Below, in pieces: positions 8,557 to 16,787 of a stretch of 42,102 nucleotides of DNA; positions within the stretch are counted from its first letter, which is position 1; the number at the start of each line of letters is the position of its first letter. Below the pieces are notes generated by a model. That model saw only the letters and a program-made list of their open reading frames with translations, had not been told where the DNA came from and made no database searches. Made by a program: the position numbers and the translations under genes. This DNA comes from Emergencia sp. (GTDB lineage: Bacteria; Bacillota; Clostridia; Peptostreptococcales; Anaerovoracaceae). The DNA lies in the NCBI GenBank assembly GCA_022767345.1, contig JALEOD010000068.1:1-42102 (forward strand), given 5' to 3'.

Positions 8557-8600
8557 AGAGCACTGAAAGCCTGATAACAGGTTTAAGGTGCTCTTTTTGT
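8557..8600 (+). terminator. Rho-independent terminator after pckG
   Basis: AGAGCAC (8557-8563) pairs with GTGCTCT (8588-8594) around an inner GCCTG/CAGG stem, followed by five T. The following 200 bases up to 8796 hold nothing recognisable. Confidence 0.88.
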
Positions 8601-8796
8601 GTTGCTATTGCCGGATTTTCTGTACGCTCCTTCTGTATGCAAAACCTCTAAAAGTCACTGATTACCTTGGATACTGTCAAATATGTTCTGATTCTTCCAT
8701 GCATGTTCTCTGTAAATTCGTTAAGCTGTTTAATTTTGGCATTTCAAAATTTCTCTGCGATGACAGGAAGCTGTTCAACTGCCTGTTCCTATTATT

Positions 8797-9531
8797 TTAC
8801 AAATTAATACGTGATATTTCTGATGAAATAATATCCGGATTTACCGACACAGAATTATCATAGTCCAGCATAACCATGGTCTCCAAAAATTTTATCGCAT
8901 TCACCATAGGTTCGATAATGGTTACGTTTATATGCTCCTGTCTTAGCCTTCTATTGAGACTATCAGCGATGTAGAACATTCCTGTGCATCCTAAGCATAT
9001 TGCTTTTATTCCCTGTTTTTCCGACATTTCCCTGCAGATTAACACTAATCTGTCAACCAGAAGTTCAGGCTTTTCACGAATCTCGTCAACTTCTAAATCA
9101 GCGGGTACAATGGATGTGATGTTTCCCATGATTCCTGCTTGCCTCGCTTTCCTTTCCTCATGAATAATGCCTGCTTTATCAGTAGTAATGATACCGATTT
9201 TATCTGCAAGTGTTAAGGCAGAGTGTATTGCTGGCTGATACGGACCAATCACAGGAACAATGCTCAATTCTCTGCACGGAGATACTCCCGGATCATCAAA
9301 ACAATTTATATACACACCGTCATAGGACTTGCCCAGCACTTTTACTAAATTTACGATTTGACACCCATTGTAAATTCCCTGCAAATCTGATTCGATTGAT
9401 GTAAAGCCTTCTGAAATCTGGGCAAATTCAACAATTGTATCAGGATTAAGATATCTGTGAAGATACGCCTTAATTTCATCTTTTCGATGTTGATACTCGG
9501 CTGTTACCGGGATTAAAAATAAAAGTTTCAT
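8797..9531 (-). CDS. Asp/Glu/hydantoin racemase family protein
   Basis: The 244-residue product has the two-cysteine layout of the cofactor-independent racemases: NCFDDPG near residue 79 and LGCTGMFYIAD near residue 180. These cysteines normally take and give the alpha proton. The N-terminal half (LIPVTAEYQHRKDEI and GFTSIESDLQG) is closer to hydantoin and Asp/Glu racemases than to MurI. It lies 11 bases downstream of the DUF917 gene on the same strand, so the two are one operon. DUF917 proteins are linked to hydantoin-type ring substrates, so racemisation of a hydantoin or amino acid derivative is a reasonable but unproved role. Confidence 0.82.
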   Translation of the reverse strand: MKLLFLIPVTAEYQHRKDEIKAYLHRYLNPDTIVEFAQISEGFTSIESDLQGIYNGCQIVNLVKVLGKSYDGVYINCFDDPGVSPCRELSIVPVIGPYQPAIHSALTLADKIGIITTDKAGIIHEERKARQAGIMGNITSIVPADLEVDEIREKPELLVDRLVLICREMSEKQGIKAICLGCTGMFYIADSLNRRLRQEHINVTIIEPMVNAIKFLETMVMLDYDNSVSVNPDIISSEISRINL

Positions 9532-9542
9532 GCAATCTCCTT

Positions 9543-10631
9543 TCAGTCAAGAAAAATTTCGTTGACATATTTCTGCATCTCAATTTCTAAAATCTTTTCT
9601 ATTCTTTCATATACATCTCGATACATGAGCCCTTTTCCCAGCAGCATTTTCTCCTTAGGAGCCGCGACTACTATAATATTGCATCCATTTTTAATTTGTG
9701 CTGTTGTCAAAATTTCTCCAGTTTCCCAATCTATCGTTGTAATCAGATCAGGGAATGTATGCAGCCTGTCTTTATTTTTTTCCACTGCCATATACTCATT
9801 GAAGAAATATAATTTGTATTTATCATTTTCGCTGCAAACTGTAAAAGAGCCATGATCCAAAGCATTCTCTGTATTGAGAATATAATTTTCCACTCTGCCC
9901 CGGCAAATCACAGTGCCTCCCACCACTGAACATACTGCAGTGATTTTATCCATAACGGTTTTTCCTTTTAGGTATGCTTCTCCAATCTTATATGCCAGAT
10001 CATAAGCCCCTGTGGCTCCGGCATTCTCAATCCAGAAAGGTGAAACTGGATTTCTTGCAACAGCCACGGCGCCTCCTGCCTTTGCCGCCGCATTTCTAAT
10101 TAGATCAGAGGTGGTTTCTATAGATCCGGTTAAAAGAATTTCTACGTACGTATTGGTTTCTTCTTTACCTCCTGCGCCTGCCTGAATTGTAATGTTGTTT
10201 CCACTCTTTTCTAATCCCAGTGAACCCATAATTCCAAATGGATGAGCCCTGCCGTCACAGGCAGAATTAATTACCGGAATATTAAGGCGGGCAGCTGGAA
10301 TAAAAGGCTCAAATGAGGATGAACCTCCCATTTCACATGGAATAAGCCCTATGATCTCTCGTTTTTCTTGTGATTGTATCAGTTTGAGAATTCTTTCGTA
10401 GACGTCCTCTGAATAATAAGCGGTATCTGATGCGGGAGAACCAACGCCGGATATGGTAAGAATTACGCCATCCTTTTTTCTGATTTCAGATAAGGGGACA
10501 ATCTGCACCTCGCCTAATTCCAGGGCTCTTTTTGCTGCAGCAAGACCTTCGCGAATATCTCCGCCGCCACCGCCGCCAAGAAAAAGGCTTCCGATTGCAA
10601 TTTTTTTTATATCGTCTAGATTAACTAACAT
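9543..10631 (-). CDS. DUF917 (S-methyl-thiohydantoin desulfurase-type) protein
   Basis: The 362-residue product belongs to DUF917/COG3535. It has the glycine-rich start SLFLGGGGGGDI followed by the IPCEMGGSSSFEPF block and the conserved NSACDGRAHPFGIM segment. Members are associated with hydantoin or thiohydantoin metabolism and often annotated as hydantoinase-like. The ATG at 10631 is chosen because GGAGGTA lies ten bases before it on the minus strand; the in-frame ATG at 10649 begins immediately before that Shine-Dalgarno sequence and would translate it, so it is unlikely. The gene has its own strong promoter and is divergent from the OPT transporter. Substrate unknown. Confidence 0.85.
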   Translation of the reverse strand: MLVNLDDIKKIAIGSLFLGGGGGGDIREGLAAAKRALELGEVQIVPLSEIRKKDGVILTISGVGSPASDTAYYSEDVYERILKLIQSQEKREIIGLIPCEMGGSSSFEPFIPAARLNIPVINSACDGRAHPFGIMGSLGLEKSGNNITIQAGAGGKEETNTYVEILLTGSIETTSDLIRNAAAKAGGAVAVARNPVSPFWIENAGATGAYDLAYKIGEAYLKGKTVMDKITAVCSVVGGTVICRGRVENYILNTENALDHGSFTVCSENDKYKLYFFNEYMAVEKNKDRLHTFPDLITTIDWETGEILTTAQIKNGCNIIVVAAPKEKMLLGKGLMYRDVYERIEKILEIEMQKYVNEIFLD

Positions 10632-10662
10632 TTTTTCTAGTACCTCCATATTGTAATGAAAG

Positions 10663-10677
10663 TACCGGAATTGCACA
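10663..10677 (-). promoter_or_regulatory. Shared element A at the DUF917 transcription start
   Basis: The 15 bases TACCGGAATTGCACA (plus strand) recur exactly at 13894-13908 in the other control region of this locus. Here the element starts where the DUF917 promoter would begin transcription. It is a likely binding site for the PucR-type regulator or another shared factor. Confidence 0.55.
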
Positions 10678-10682
10678 GTGCC

Positions 10683-10711
10683 AGTATAACCTCTTCAAAA
10701 ATAAAAGTCAA
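10683..10711 (-). promoter_or_regulatory. Promoter of the DUF917-racemase operon
   Basis: On the minus strand TTGACT (10711-10706) and TATACT (10688-10683) are separated by exactly 17 bases. Element A begins six bases further on. Confidence 0.7.
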
Positions 10712-10741
10712 CCCATATATTTTGAAAATTTTAAAATCTGC

Positions 10742-10770
10742 TTGACACTAATTTCCCTTCATGATAGACT
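10742..10770 (+). promoter_or_regulatory. Promoter of the OPT transporter gene
   Basis: A consensus TTGACA (10742-10747) lies 17 bases before TAGACT (10765-10770). Element B covers the bases immediately downstream, where transcription would start. Confidence 0.72.
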
Positions 10771-10777
10771 AATCCTA

Positions 10778-10805
10778 GTTAAAATGTCAATATTCATAAT
10801 TGTTC
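10778..10805 (+). promoter_or_regulatory. Shared element B at the transporter transcription start
   Basis: The 28-base element contains GTTAAAATGTCAATATTC, three variable bases and ATTGTTC. Its reverse complement occurs at 13943-13970 with 25 of 28 bases identical, in front of the DUF1177 operon. Its place just after the transporter -10 suggests an operator where a bound protein would block or gate transcription. Confidence 0.6.
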
Positions 10806-10854
10806 TCGCTTGCAATTTGATCTGCAAATCAAATCAAAAGAAAAGGAGAAAGTT

Positions 10855-12561
10855 ATGAATAACACAGAAAACAAGCAGAATGATATTTTGCTTGAAGAAC
10901 GAAAAGAGTTTGATAAGCATAAAATTACTGCAGATCAGATGCCAAACGTGAAAGAACCTGCAGTATTTGTTGTATCTATTATTGTTGCAATTTTAGGTTG
11001 TATCGTAGGGCTTCAGGTACAGATTCATACAGGTACTACCCCGGATACTTCCATCGTCGGCGCTATTTTTGCTATTCTAATTGCTCAGATTCCACTCAGA
11101 TGGTTAAAATCATTCAAAAACATTCATCGCCAGAATCTGGTGCAGACAACCATTTCCGGCGCAACTTTTGCTTCTGCAAATTGTATGTTTTTAAGTATAG
11201 GAATTCCTGTTATTATGGGCTGGCCTCAGCTGATGGTTCCTATGTTAATCGGTTCAACTCTTGCTACCGTTATCGATGCAACCATCTTGTATAAATCTTT
11301 TGGTTCCCCAATGTTTCCTGCTGAAGGAGCATGGCCGCCGGGAATTGCCGTGGCCGAATCCATCTATGCTATGGCCGATCGTGGAAAACGCGCAATTTTA
11401 TTACTGGTTGGCGCTGTAGGCGGATGGTGCGGCGCAATGATTGGAATTCCAATGGATTTAGTCGGTGTAGTATGGGTCGGAAGTTTAGTTGCCATGGGTG
11501 CCTTTGGCGTCGGTGCGCTGGTGAAAGGTATTTTATCCACGAATGGATTTTCTCTGACCTTTGCCGGTCATACTGCAACTTTTGCGACTGATATTTTTGG
11601 AGCAGACTTCTCATTTGCTGACAGCCTCTCGCTTTCCTATCTTGGTCATGGAGCTATGATTGGTGCCGGAATTATTTCTTTATTACAGTGTGCGAAAATT
11701 CTGTTCAGAAAAGAGGAGAATGGTTCTTCCGCTGCTTCAAATTTCGGAACAAGCCTTTCCGATATGAAGAGCGCTCTTGGAAAAGGATTCATCGCTTATA
11801 TTGTCATCGCTATCATCCTTGCTGTTTCCACTGGACTATATTACGAAATGAGCGTCGGCAAACTGATTACCTGGATCATTTTTGCTGCAATCGCAGCCCT
11901 GGTATCTGAACTCATCGTAGGCGTTTCCGCAATGCACTCCGGATGGTTCCCAGGTTTTGCTACAGCGCTGCTGTTCCTGATTATCGGCATGATGCTCGGA
12001 TTCCCGCCACTTCCATTAGCCATTCTCGCCGGATTCACAGCCTCTACCGGCCCGGCTTTCTCTGATATGGGTAATGATTTAAAGGCCGGCTGGATATTAC
12101 GAGGCAAAGGCGCCGACATGGAACTTGAGAAGGTCGGCAGAAAGCAACAATATTATGCAGAACTTCTTGGTTTTGCCGTTGCTTTCGTCATGGTTGCGAT
12201 TTTTGCAAAGAGTTACTTCAATCAGGGAATGTTTGCACCAATTAATTACGTATATCAGTCAACCATTGAAGCTGGCTCCACCATGGAAGTTATGAAATGG
12301 CTCGCCATCTGGGCTATTCCAGGCGCGTTAATCCAGATTCTCGGTGGAAATCATCAGGCAGGTATTCTGTTTGCAACCGGATTCCTTGTCGGATGGACCG
12401 AAGCTGGAATTGTAATTCTGATTGCAATTCTAATCAGAGCAATCGTTATCCGTAAACATCCTGAAAGAGATAGTATCTTTGCGATTCTCGGTGCAGGTGC
12501 ACTCGTAGGTTCCGCACTTCGCGATTTCTCTACCTCTATGCTCGGGCTGTTTAAAAAATAA
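10855..12561 (+). CDS. OPT/YSL-family oligopeptide transporter
   Basis: The 568-residue integral membrane protein has a short polar N-terminus and then more than twelve hydrophobic segments. It carries OPT-family features such as QIPLRWLKS, the FPAEGAWPPGIAVAE segment and the late GGNHQAGILFATGFLVGWTEAG region. OPT proteins import oligopeptides or metal chelates by proton coupling. The ATG at 10855 is preferred over one at 10810 because AAAAGGAG lies seven bases before it. It is divergent from the DUF917 operon and convergent with pucR, 14 bases apart. As the only transporter of the locus it probably imports the substrate that the DUF917, DUF1177, AroM and aminopeptidase proteins break down. 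Confidence 0.85.
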   Translation: MNNTENKQNDILLEERKEFDKHKITADQMPNVKEPAVFVVSIIVAILGCIVGLQVQIHTGTTPDTSIVGAIFAILIAQIPLRWLKSFKNIHRQNLVQTTISGATFASANCMFLSIGIPVIMGWPQLMVPMLIGSTLATVIDATILYKSFGSPMFPAEGAWPPGIAVAESIYAMADRGKRAILLLVGAVGGWCGAMIGIPMDLVGVVWVGSLVAMGAFGVGALVKGILSTNGFSLTFAGHTATFATDIFGADFSFADSLSLSYLGHGAMIGAGIISLLQCAKILFRKEENGSSAASNFGTSLSDMKSALGKGFIAYIVIAIILAVSTGLYYEMSVGKLITWIIFAAIAALVSELIVGVSAMHSGWFPGFATALLFLIIGMMLGFPPLPLAILAGFTASTGPAFSDMGNDLKAGWILRGKGADMELEKVGRKQQYYAELLGFAVAFVMVAIFAKSYFNQGMFAPINYVYQSTIEAGSTMEVMKWLAIWAIPGALIQILGGNHQAGILFATGFLVGWTEAGIVILIAILIRAIVIRKHPERDSIFAILGAGALVGSALRDFSTSMLGLFKK

Positions 12562-12575
12562 ACGAAAAGTATGTT

Positions 12576-13739
12576 TTATACAAATGCTTTTATTTTCATA
12601 ATTTTATAGATGAAATACAGCGTTTGATTAAAATCAAGAGAGCTTTTTCCATACGGAATGAGCTCTTTGATTTTATTCAAACGGTACCGTACTGTATTGA
12701 CATGAATGTGCAGGTGTTTTCCTGTTCTCACATGATCGAGATCGCATTCAATAAAGGTTACCATCGTCTCAATCAAATTAGAATGATGCGCTTTATCATA
12801 TTCCGCAATAGGCGTATACACTTCGTTAAAGTAATCCTCGAGAATCGGATTCGATGTCAGTTTAACCAAAAGTTTCGATAACCCGATATCTCTAAAGTGC
12901 ACCGTGCCGTTTATATCATGTGCGCCGGTTAAACCGGCCATCGAAGCCTGAACAATCGCTTCGTCCATCTTTTCCAGCGGCAGAAGTTCACTGATTCCGA
13001 TTACGGCATTAGGGAGGATTCTTCGAATAAACTCTATTTCATCTTCACAGAATTTCGTATTTGTTATGCTGTGATAAGACCAGATGATCAGCATTCCCTT
13101 CTTATAATGGCACCCTGATGCAAACTTGTTCTCCTTGATTTTGCTCAACAGATAAACCTCGTTACTGATGGCGGCGATTTTATTCGATGAAAGATCTGTA
13201 TTAACACAATAAAAAACTCTGATATTGGAATAAAAATTCTTATTAAGCAGAGAAATAATCTCAGCCTTTCTTTCTTCCTGACATTGCGAAGAAACCAGCT
13301 CGTGTACCAGATTTTCATGGAGTTCAGATTCTTGATAGGATAATTTTAACTCCATGATGGAAGAAATAATTAATGCGTACGGCGTGTTGCTGTCAATAAA
13401 AATAATGGGAATCTTGTACGCATCTGCCAGCGCATATGCACTAGCCGGAAGATCTCTTAAATATTCATCAATGATGCAGACTGCAGAAACCTTCAAATCA
13501 GCAAAATGATGGATCAAAGTATGGACATACTTTTCATTATTCACCCCATAGGCCATAGAAGTCAGATAAAAGTTCTGCCCAAAATTGATCGGTGTAGATT
13601 CCGCCGCTGTCTCATCATAATAGTTATCCAGTACGTTTACGTAGGATACGATGTTAGATAGCCCATTCTGACCGGCCTTTAATTCTGCATTAGCCATAAT
13701 CGGCAGCTGTAAAATATCCAGTACTGTAATATCCTTCAT
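12576..13739 (-). CDS. PucR-family transcriptional regulator
   Basis: The 387-residue protein starts with a PucR-type sensory domain (TVLDILQLPIMANAELKAGQ) and ends in the PucR C-terminal helix-turn-helix (HLHIHVNTVRYRLNKIKELI). A GGDEF-like middle domain is weak or degenerate. Such proteins usually activate catabolic genes in response to the pathway substrate. It sits between the two halves of the locus, has its own promoter, and is divergent from the DUF1177 operon. The two repeated elements A and B in the flanking control regions are the obvious candidate binding sites. AAGGTAGGG stands before the ATG as a moderate ribosome binding site. Confidence 0.88.
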   Translation of the reverse strand: MKDITVLDILQLPIMANAELKAGQNGLSNIVSYVNVLDNYYDETAAESTPINFGQNFYLTSMAYGVNNEKYVHTLIHHFADLKVSAVCIIDEYLRDLPASAYALADAYKIPIIFIDSNTPYALIISSIMELKLSYQESELHENLVHELVSSQCQEERKAEIISLLNKNFYSNIRVFYCVNTDLSSNKIAAISNEVYLLSKIKENKFASGCHYKKGMLIIWSYHSITNTKFCEDEIEFIRRILPNAVIGISELLPLEKMDEAIVQASMAGLTGAHDINGTVHFRDIGLSKLLVKLTSNPILEDYFNEVYTPIAEYDKAHHSNLIETMVTFIECDLDHVRTGKHLHIHVNTVRYRLNKIKELIPYGKSSLDFNQTLYFIYKIMKIKAFV

Positions 13740-13773
13740 AGTGCTTCCCTACCTTCCAGAATTGTATAATCAT

Positions 13774-13801
13774 ATTATAACAGTATTTTCTATACACGCA
13801 A
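13774..13801 (-). promoter_or_regulatory. Promoter of the pucR-type gene
   Basis: On the minus strand TTGCGT (13801-13796) and a perfect TATAAT (13779-13774) are 16 bases apart, 35 bases before the start codon. Confidence 0.6.
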
Positions 13802-13893
13802 ACTGTTTTGTATGATAATATATTTTTTCAATGCTTTTTTTATATTCCCATACAGTTCATTCTTGTTCTCCGCTTTGCTAAAATGAATTTCAA

Positions 13894-13908
13894 TACCGGA
13901 ATTGCACA
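13894..13908 (+). promoter_or_regulatory. Shared element A, second copy
   Basis: Exact 15-base match to 10663-10677. AATGAA lies shortly upstream of both copies with different spacing. Located between the divergent pucR-type gene and the DUF1177 operon. Confidence 0.55.
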
Positions 13909-13942
13909 AACGGAAAAAACGCAGGTCTTATATTCCAGACAA

Positions 13943-13970
13943 GAACAATCCCGAATATTGACATTTTAAC
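13943..13970 (-). promoter_or_regulatory. Shared element B, second copy (inverted)
   Basis: GAACAAT, three variable bases and GAATATTGACATTTTAAC: the reverse complement of 10778-10805 with 25 of 28 identical. It lies 30 bases before the DUF1177 start codon. It contains TTGACA, but no -10 follows at the right distance, so I read it as a protein site rather than a promoter. Confidence 0.6.
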
Positions 13971-13999
13971 AACAAATTAAAAACTTCAGGAGGTACATA

Positions 14000-14938
14000 A
14001 TGGTATTCAAACAAATGCTCGAGGTCTTTGATATTCTCGATGATATACATGCAAACGGCAGTAGAATGGAAGATTATCTCAAGTCCATTAAACCGGATGC
14101 AGATATCGAAGTAAAAACACTTTATGGTGATAAAGGAAAAACAGACCTGATCAAGGTTACTATCCCGGGAACCAACGGTCGTATAAAGGGTGGCGACGCA
14201 CCGACCCTTGGTTTAATTGGACGACTGGGAGGTCTGGGGGCAAGACCGGAAAGAATCGGCTTTGTATCCGATGGAGACGGTGCACTTACAGTATTAACTG
14301 CAGCTGCAAAGCTCCTTGACATGCAAAACAAAGGAGACTCTCTGGAAGGCGATGTAATTGCAGTTACTCATATTTGCAGTGATGCCCCGACCGAACCTCA
14401 TGAACCTGTAGACTTTATGGATTCTCCTATTAGCATGAAACAGTGTAATGATGAAGAAGTCTTCGATGAAATGGAAGCAATTCTGACCGTTGATACAACA
14501 AAGGGAAACAGAGTCATCAACACCATGGGCTTTGCCATTTCTCCGACAATAAAAGAAGGATACATTCTGAGAACCAGTGAAGATCTTCTGGATTTAATGC
14601 AGATGACAACAGGACGCCTTCCAAAAGTTTTCCCTGTTACAACACAGGATATTACCCCTTACGGAAACGACCTATACCATTTGAACAGTGTTTTGCAGCC
14701 GGCTGTTGCAACAAATGCACCTGTGGTAGGTGTTGCCATCACCACTGAAATACCTGTTCCGGGCTGCGGTACGGGTGCAACACACGGTGCAGATGTAGAT
14801 ATGACAGTAAGATTTGTCCTGGAAGTTGCCAAAGCCTATGGAAGAAAGCAATGTAGCTTCTACGATGAGATAGAGTTCAATCATTTAGTCGAACTCTATG
14901 GGCCTATGACACAGTTACAAACCATGGGGATGAAGTAA
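14000..14938 (+). CDS. DUF1177 family protein
   Basis: The 312-residue product matches DUF1177. Visible features are ILDDIHANGSRMEDYLKS at the start, a glycine-rich LIGRLGGLGARPERIGFVSD block, the acidic THICSDAPTEPHEPVDFMDS stretch and GCGTGATHGADVDMTVRF near the end. The His/Asp-rich motifs suggest a metal-dependent hydrolase related to zinc peptidases, but no reaction is established to my knowledge. CAGGAGGT precedes the ATG. It opens a tight operon with the AroM-family and aminopeptidase genes (1 and 9 bases between them). Its location in a peptide-transport and aminopeptidase locus suggests a role in peptide or cyclic amide breakdown. Confidence 0.82.
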   Translation: MVFKQMLEVFDILDDIHANGSRMEDYLKSIKPDADIEVKTLYGDKGKTDLIKVTIPGTNGRIKGGDAPTLGLIGRLGGLGARPERIGFVSDGDGALTVLTAAAKLLDMQNKGDSLEGDVIAVTHICSDAPTEPHEPVDFMDSPISMKQCNDEEVFDEMEAILTVDTTKGNRVINTMGFAISPTIKEGYILRTSEDLLDLMQMTTGRLPKVFPVTTQDITPYGNDLYHLNSVLQPAVATNAPVVGVAITTEIPVPGCGTGATHGADVDMTVRFVLEVAKAYGRKQCSFYDEIEFNHLVELYGPMTQLQTMGMK

Positions 14939-14939
14939 A

Positions 14940-15611
14940 ATGAAAAAGATAGGGTTTATTACAATAGGCCAATCTCCCAGAGATGATATTATGCAGGACA
15001 TCTTCCCCCTCATCGGCAACGACACGGAGATTTTGCAAAAAGGGGCCTTGGACGGCCTTTCCGAAGAAGACCTGAAAGCGATTGCGCCCAAGCCCGGCGA
15101 TACAGTTCTCGTCTCATCTCTTAGAAACGGACAATGGGTTTCCATGGCAGAAGAAAAAATTATAAGTCTTCTTCAAAAATGTATTGATGAACTAGAGATA
15201 TGCGGAGTCAGTGGAATCATGTTCTTGTGTACAGGGGATTTCAAGGATCTTCTTTCCTCTCATGTTCCTCTGATTTATCCGAACCGCCTTTTAACCGCTC
15301 TGATTCCTGCAATATGTACGAGAAAAAAACTTATCGTCCTCGTTCCTGAAGAAGCACAAAAAAATGAGGCCATCGCACAATGGGAAGGTATCGGTATGCA
15401 TACGGAGGTCTTTTCGATCTCACCCTATGCGTCTACCGAAGAAGAATTTACAGCACTGAGCCTTACTTTAAAAGACATGGACTGTGACTACATCCTTATG
15501 GATTGTATGGGCTACTCATCAGCCATGAAAAATATTCTCTGTCATGGCAGCAATAAAAATGTCCTACTTCCTCGCACTTTTGCTGCTTCTGTGCTAAAGG
15601 AACTTATTTAA
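14940..15611 (+). CDS. AroM family protein
   Basis: The 223-residue product begins KKIGFITIGQSPRDDIMQDI and later has FLCTGDF and ILMDCMGYSSAMK, the AroM-family pattern. The fold is related to the Asp/Glu racemases: two cysteines sit in CTGDF and DCMGY, positions comparable to the catalytic pair. The name comes from an E. coli gene next to aroL and says little about function. One base separates it from the DUF1177 stop. In this operon it may be a second racemase or isomerase acting on the imported compound; that is inference. Confidence 0.85.
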   Translation: MKKIGFITIGQSPRDDIMQDIFPLIGNDTEILQKGALDGLSEEDLKAIAPKPGDTVLVSSLRNGQWVSMAEEKIISLLQKCIDELEICGVSGIMFLCTGDFKDLLSSHVPLIYPNRLLTALIPAICTRKKLIVLVPEEAQKNEAIAQWEGIGMHTEVFSISPYASTEEEFTALSLTLKDMDCDYILMDCMGYSSAMKNILCHGSNKNVLLPRTFAASVLKELI

Positions 15612-15620
15612 GGAGGAAAT

Positions 15621-16565
15621 ATGAAATCACTCGTAGAAATATCAAAAAATATTTTAACAGATTGCATGGGCCTGAAAAAGGACGAAACACTGTTAGTTAT
15701 TACTGATACTTTAAAATATGAAATTGGAAAAGCTTTATACGAAGCCGGTCTTGAACTGGGTTGTGAATCCCTGCTCATGTCTATGCAGGTTCGTTCAGTC
15801 TCCGGTGAAGAACCTCCTGCAGCTGTAGCAAACGCAATGCTAGGAGCAGATGTTATCGTCTGCCCTACAGAAGAATCTCTGACCCATACCAATGCAAAGA
15901 TCCAGGCAGTCAAAAAAGGGGCTCGTGTAGGTACTATGCCGGGTATCACAGAAGAAATGTTTACAAAGGGCGCCATTACCGCCGACTTTAAGGAGGTCGA
16001 AAAGCGTACATTAGAGCTTACACAGATGCTCACAGATGCAAAAGAAGCTGTAATTGAAAAAGACGGTCTTTTGATGAAACTGAATCTGCAAAATAGAGAA
16101 GGTGTTCCAAGTACCGGTGTCTATAAAAATTCCGGGAACAGTGGAAACCTACCTTCCGGCGAAGCATATATTGCTCCGCAGGAAGATGGATGTAATGGAG
16201 AAACACGTATTGACGGTTCTATGGTGGGCGTCGGCACACTTACCGGCTCTCTTCATGTTACTGTAAAAAATGGTCAACTTCAAACAATTACAGGTCCCGG
16301 TTCTGAAGAGTTAGACATTTTATTTGCCAAACCGGAAAATGGAATTGTTGCAGAACTTGGCATCGGGACCAACGAAAAAGCGCTTCTTTGTGGAAACACC
16401 TTAGAAGACGAAAAAGTCTATGGTACTGTACATATTGCATTTGGCACAAATTCTTCCTTTGGAGGAACGAACAAGGCGGATTGTCATATGGATGGTATCA
16501 TTTTAAAGCCTACCCTATATCTGGACGGAAAAAAGATTATTGAGCAAGGCGAATTTGTTTATTAA
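15621..16565 (+). CDS. M29-type (thermophilic-aminopeptidase-like) metallopeptidase
   Basis: The 314-residue product has the pattern of the compact M29/aminopeptidase T relatives: SGNLPSGEAYIAPQE near residue 175 provides a metal-binding Glu, GIVAELGIGTN follows near residue 240, and HIAFGTNSSFGG with a later CHMDGII gives His and Asp ligands. All expected ligands appear present. GGAGGAAAT lies just before the ATG, nine bases after aroM-like stop. As the last gene of the operon, before a terminator, it probably releases an N-terminal amino acid or opens an amide in the pathway. Confidence 0.85.
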   Translation: MKSLVEISKNILTDCMGLKKDETLLVITDTLKYEIGKALYEAGLELGCESLLMSMQVRSVSGEEPPAAVANAMLGADVIVCPTEESLTHTNAKIQAVKKGARVGTMPGITEEMFTKGAITADFKEVEKRTLELTQMLTDAKEAVIEKDGLLMKLNLQNREGVPSTGVYKNSGNSGNLPSGEAYIAPQEDGCNGETRIDGSMVGVGTLTGSLHVTVKNGQLQTITGPGSEELDILFAKPENGIVAELGIGTNEKALLCGNTLEDEKVYGTVHIAFGTNSSFGGTNKADCHMDGIILKPTLYLDGKKIIEQGEFVY

Positions 16566-16620
16566 AAATCTTATTATCACGTCCACCCACACGATTATTT
16601 AGAGCGCCATAAGAAAAAAC

Positions 16621-16656
16621 AGAGACCTTGCATGATTTTGCGGGGTCTTTGTTTTT
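16621..16656 (+). terminator. Rho-independent terminator
   Basis: AGACC (16623-16627) pairs with GGTCT (16644-16648), with GCA/TGC inside and a T-rich tail. It ends the DUF1177 operon. Confidence 0.75.
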
Positions 16657-16720
16657 CTGGGTCTTGCCGAAAACTTCGAGGTAAACTTTGCAGTTATGAT
16701 TTGCGGAAGCAAAACTTTTG

Positions 16721-16749
16721 TTGGGAATTTCTTAGAAGTGTGGTATACT
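16721..16749 (+). promoter_or_regulatory. Extended -10 promoter for the transglutaminase-like gene
   Basis: TTGGGA (16721-16726), 17 bases, then TATACT (16744-16749) preceded by the TGn extension. The start codon lies 38 bases further. Confidence 0.6.
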
Positions 16750-16787
16750 GTATTTAATTTGTTACAACCGAGAGAGCAGGAGGCATT

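Noticed and set aside
8588-8863. 91-codon plus-strand frame after pckG
   Set aside because: It starts inside the terminator and overlaps the end of the racemase gene on the other strand.
10615-10676. Longer starts for the DUF917 protein (10676 or 10649)
   Set aside because: The GGAGGTA ribosome binding site would then be translated; the ATG at 10631 is correctly spaced from it.
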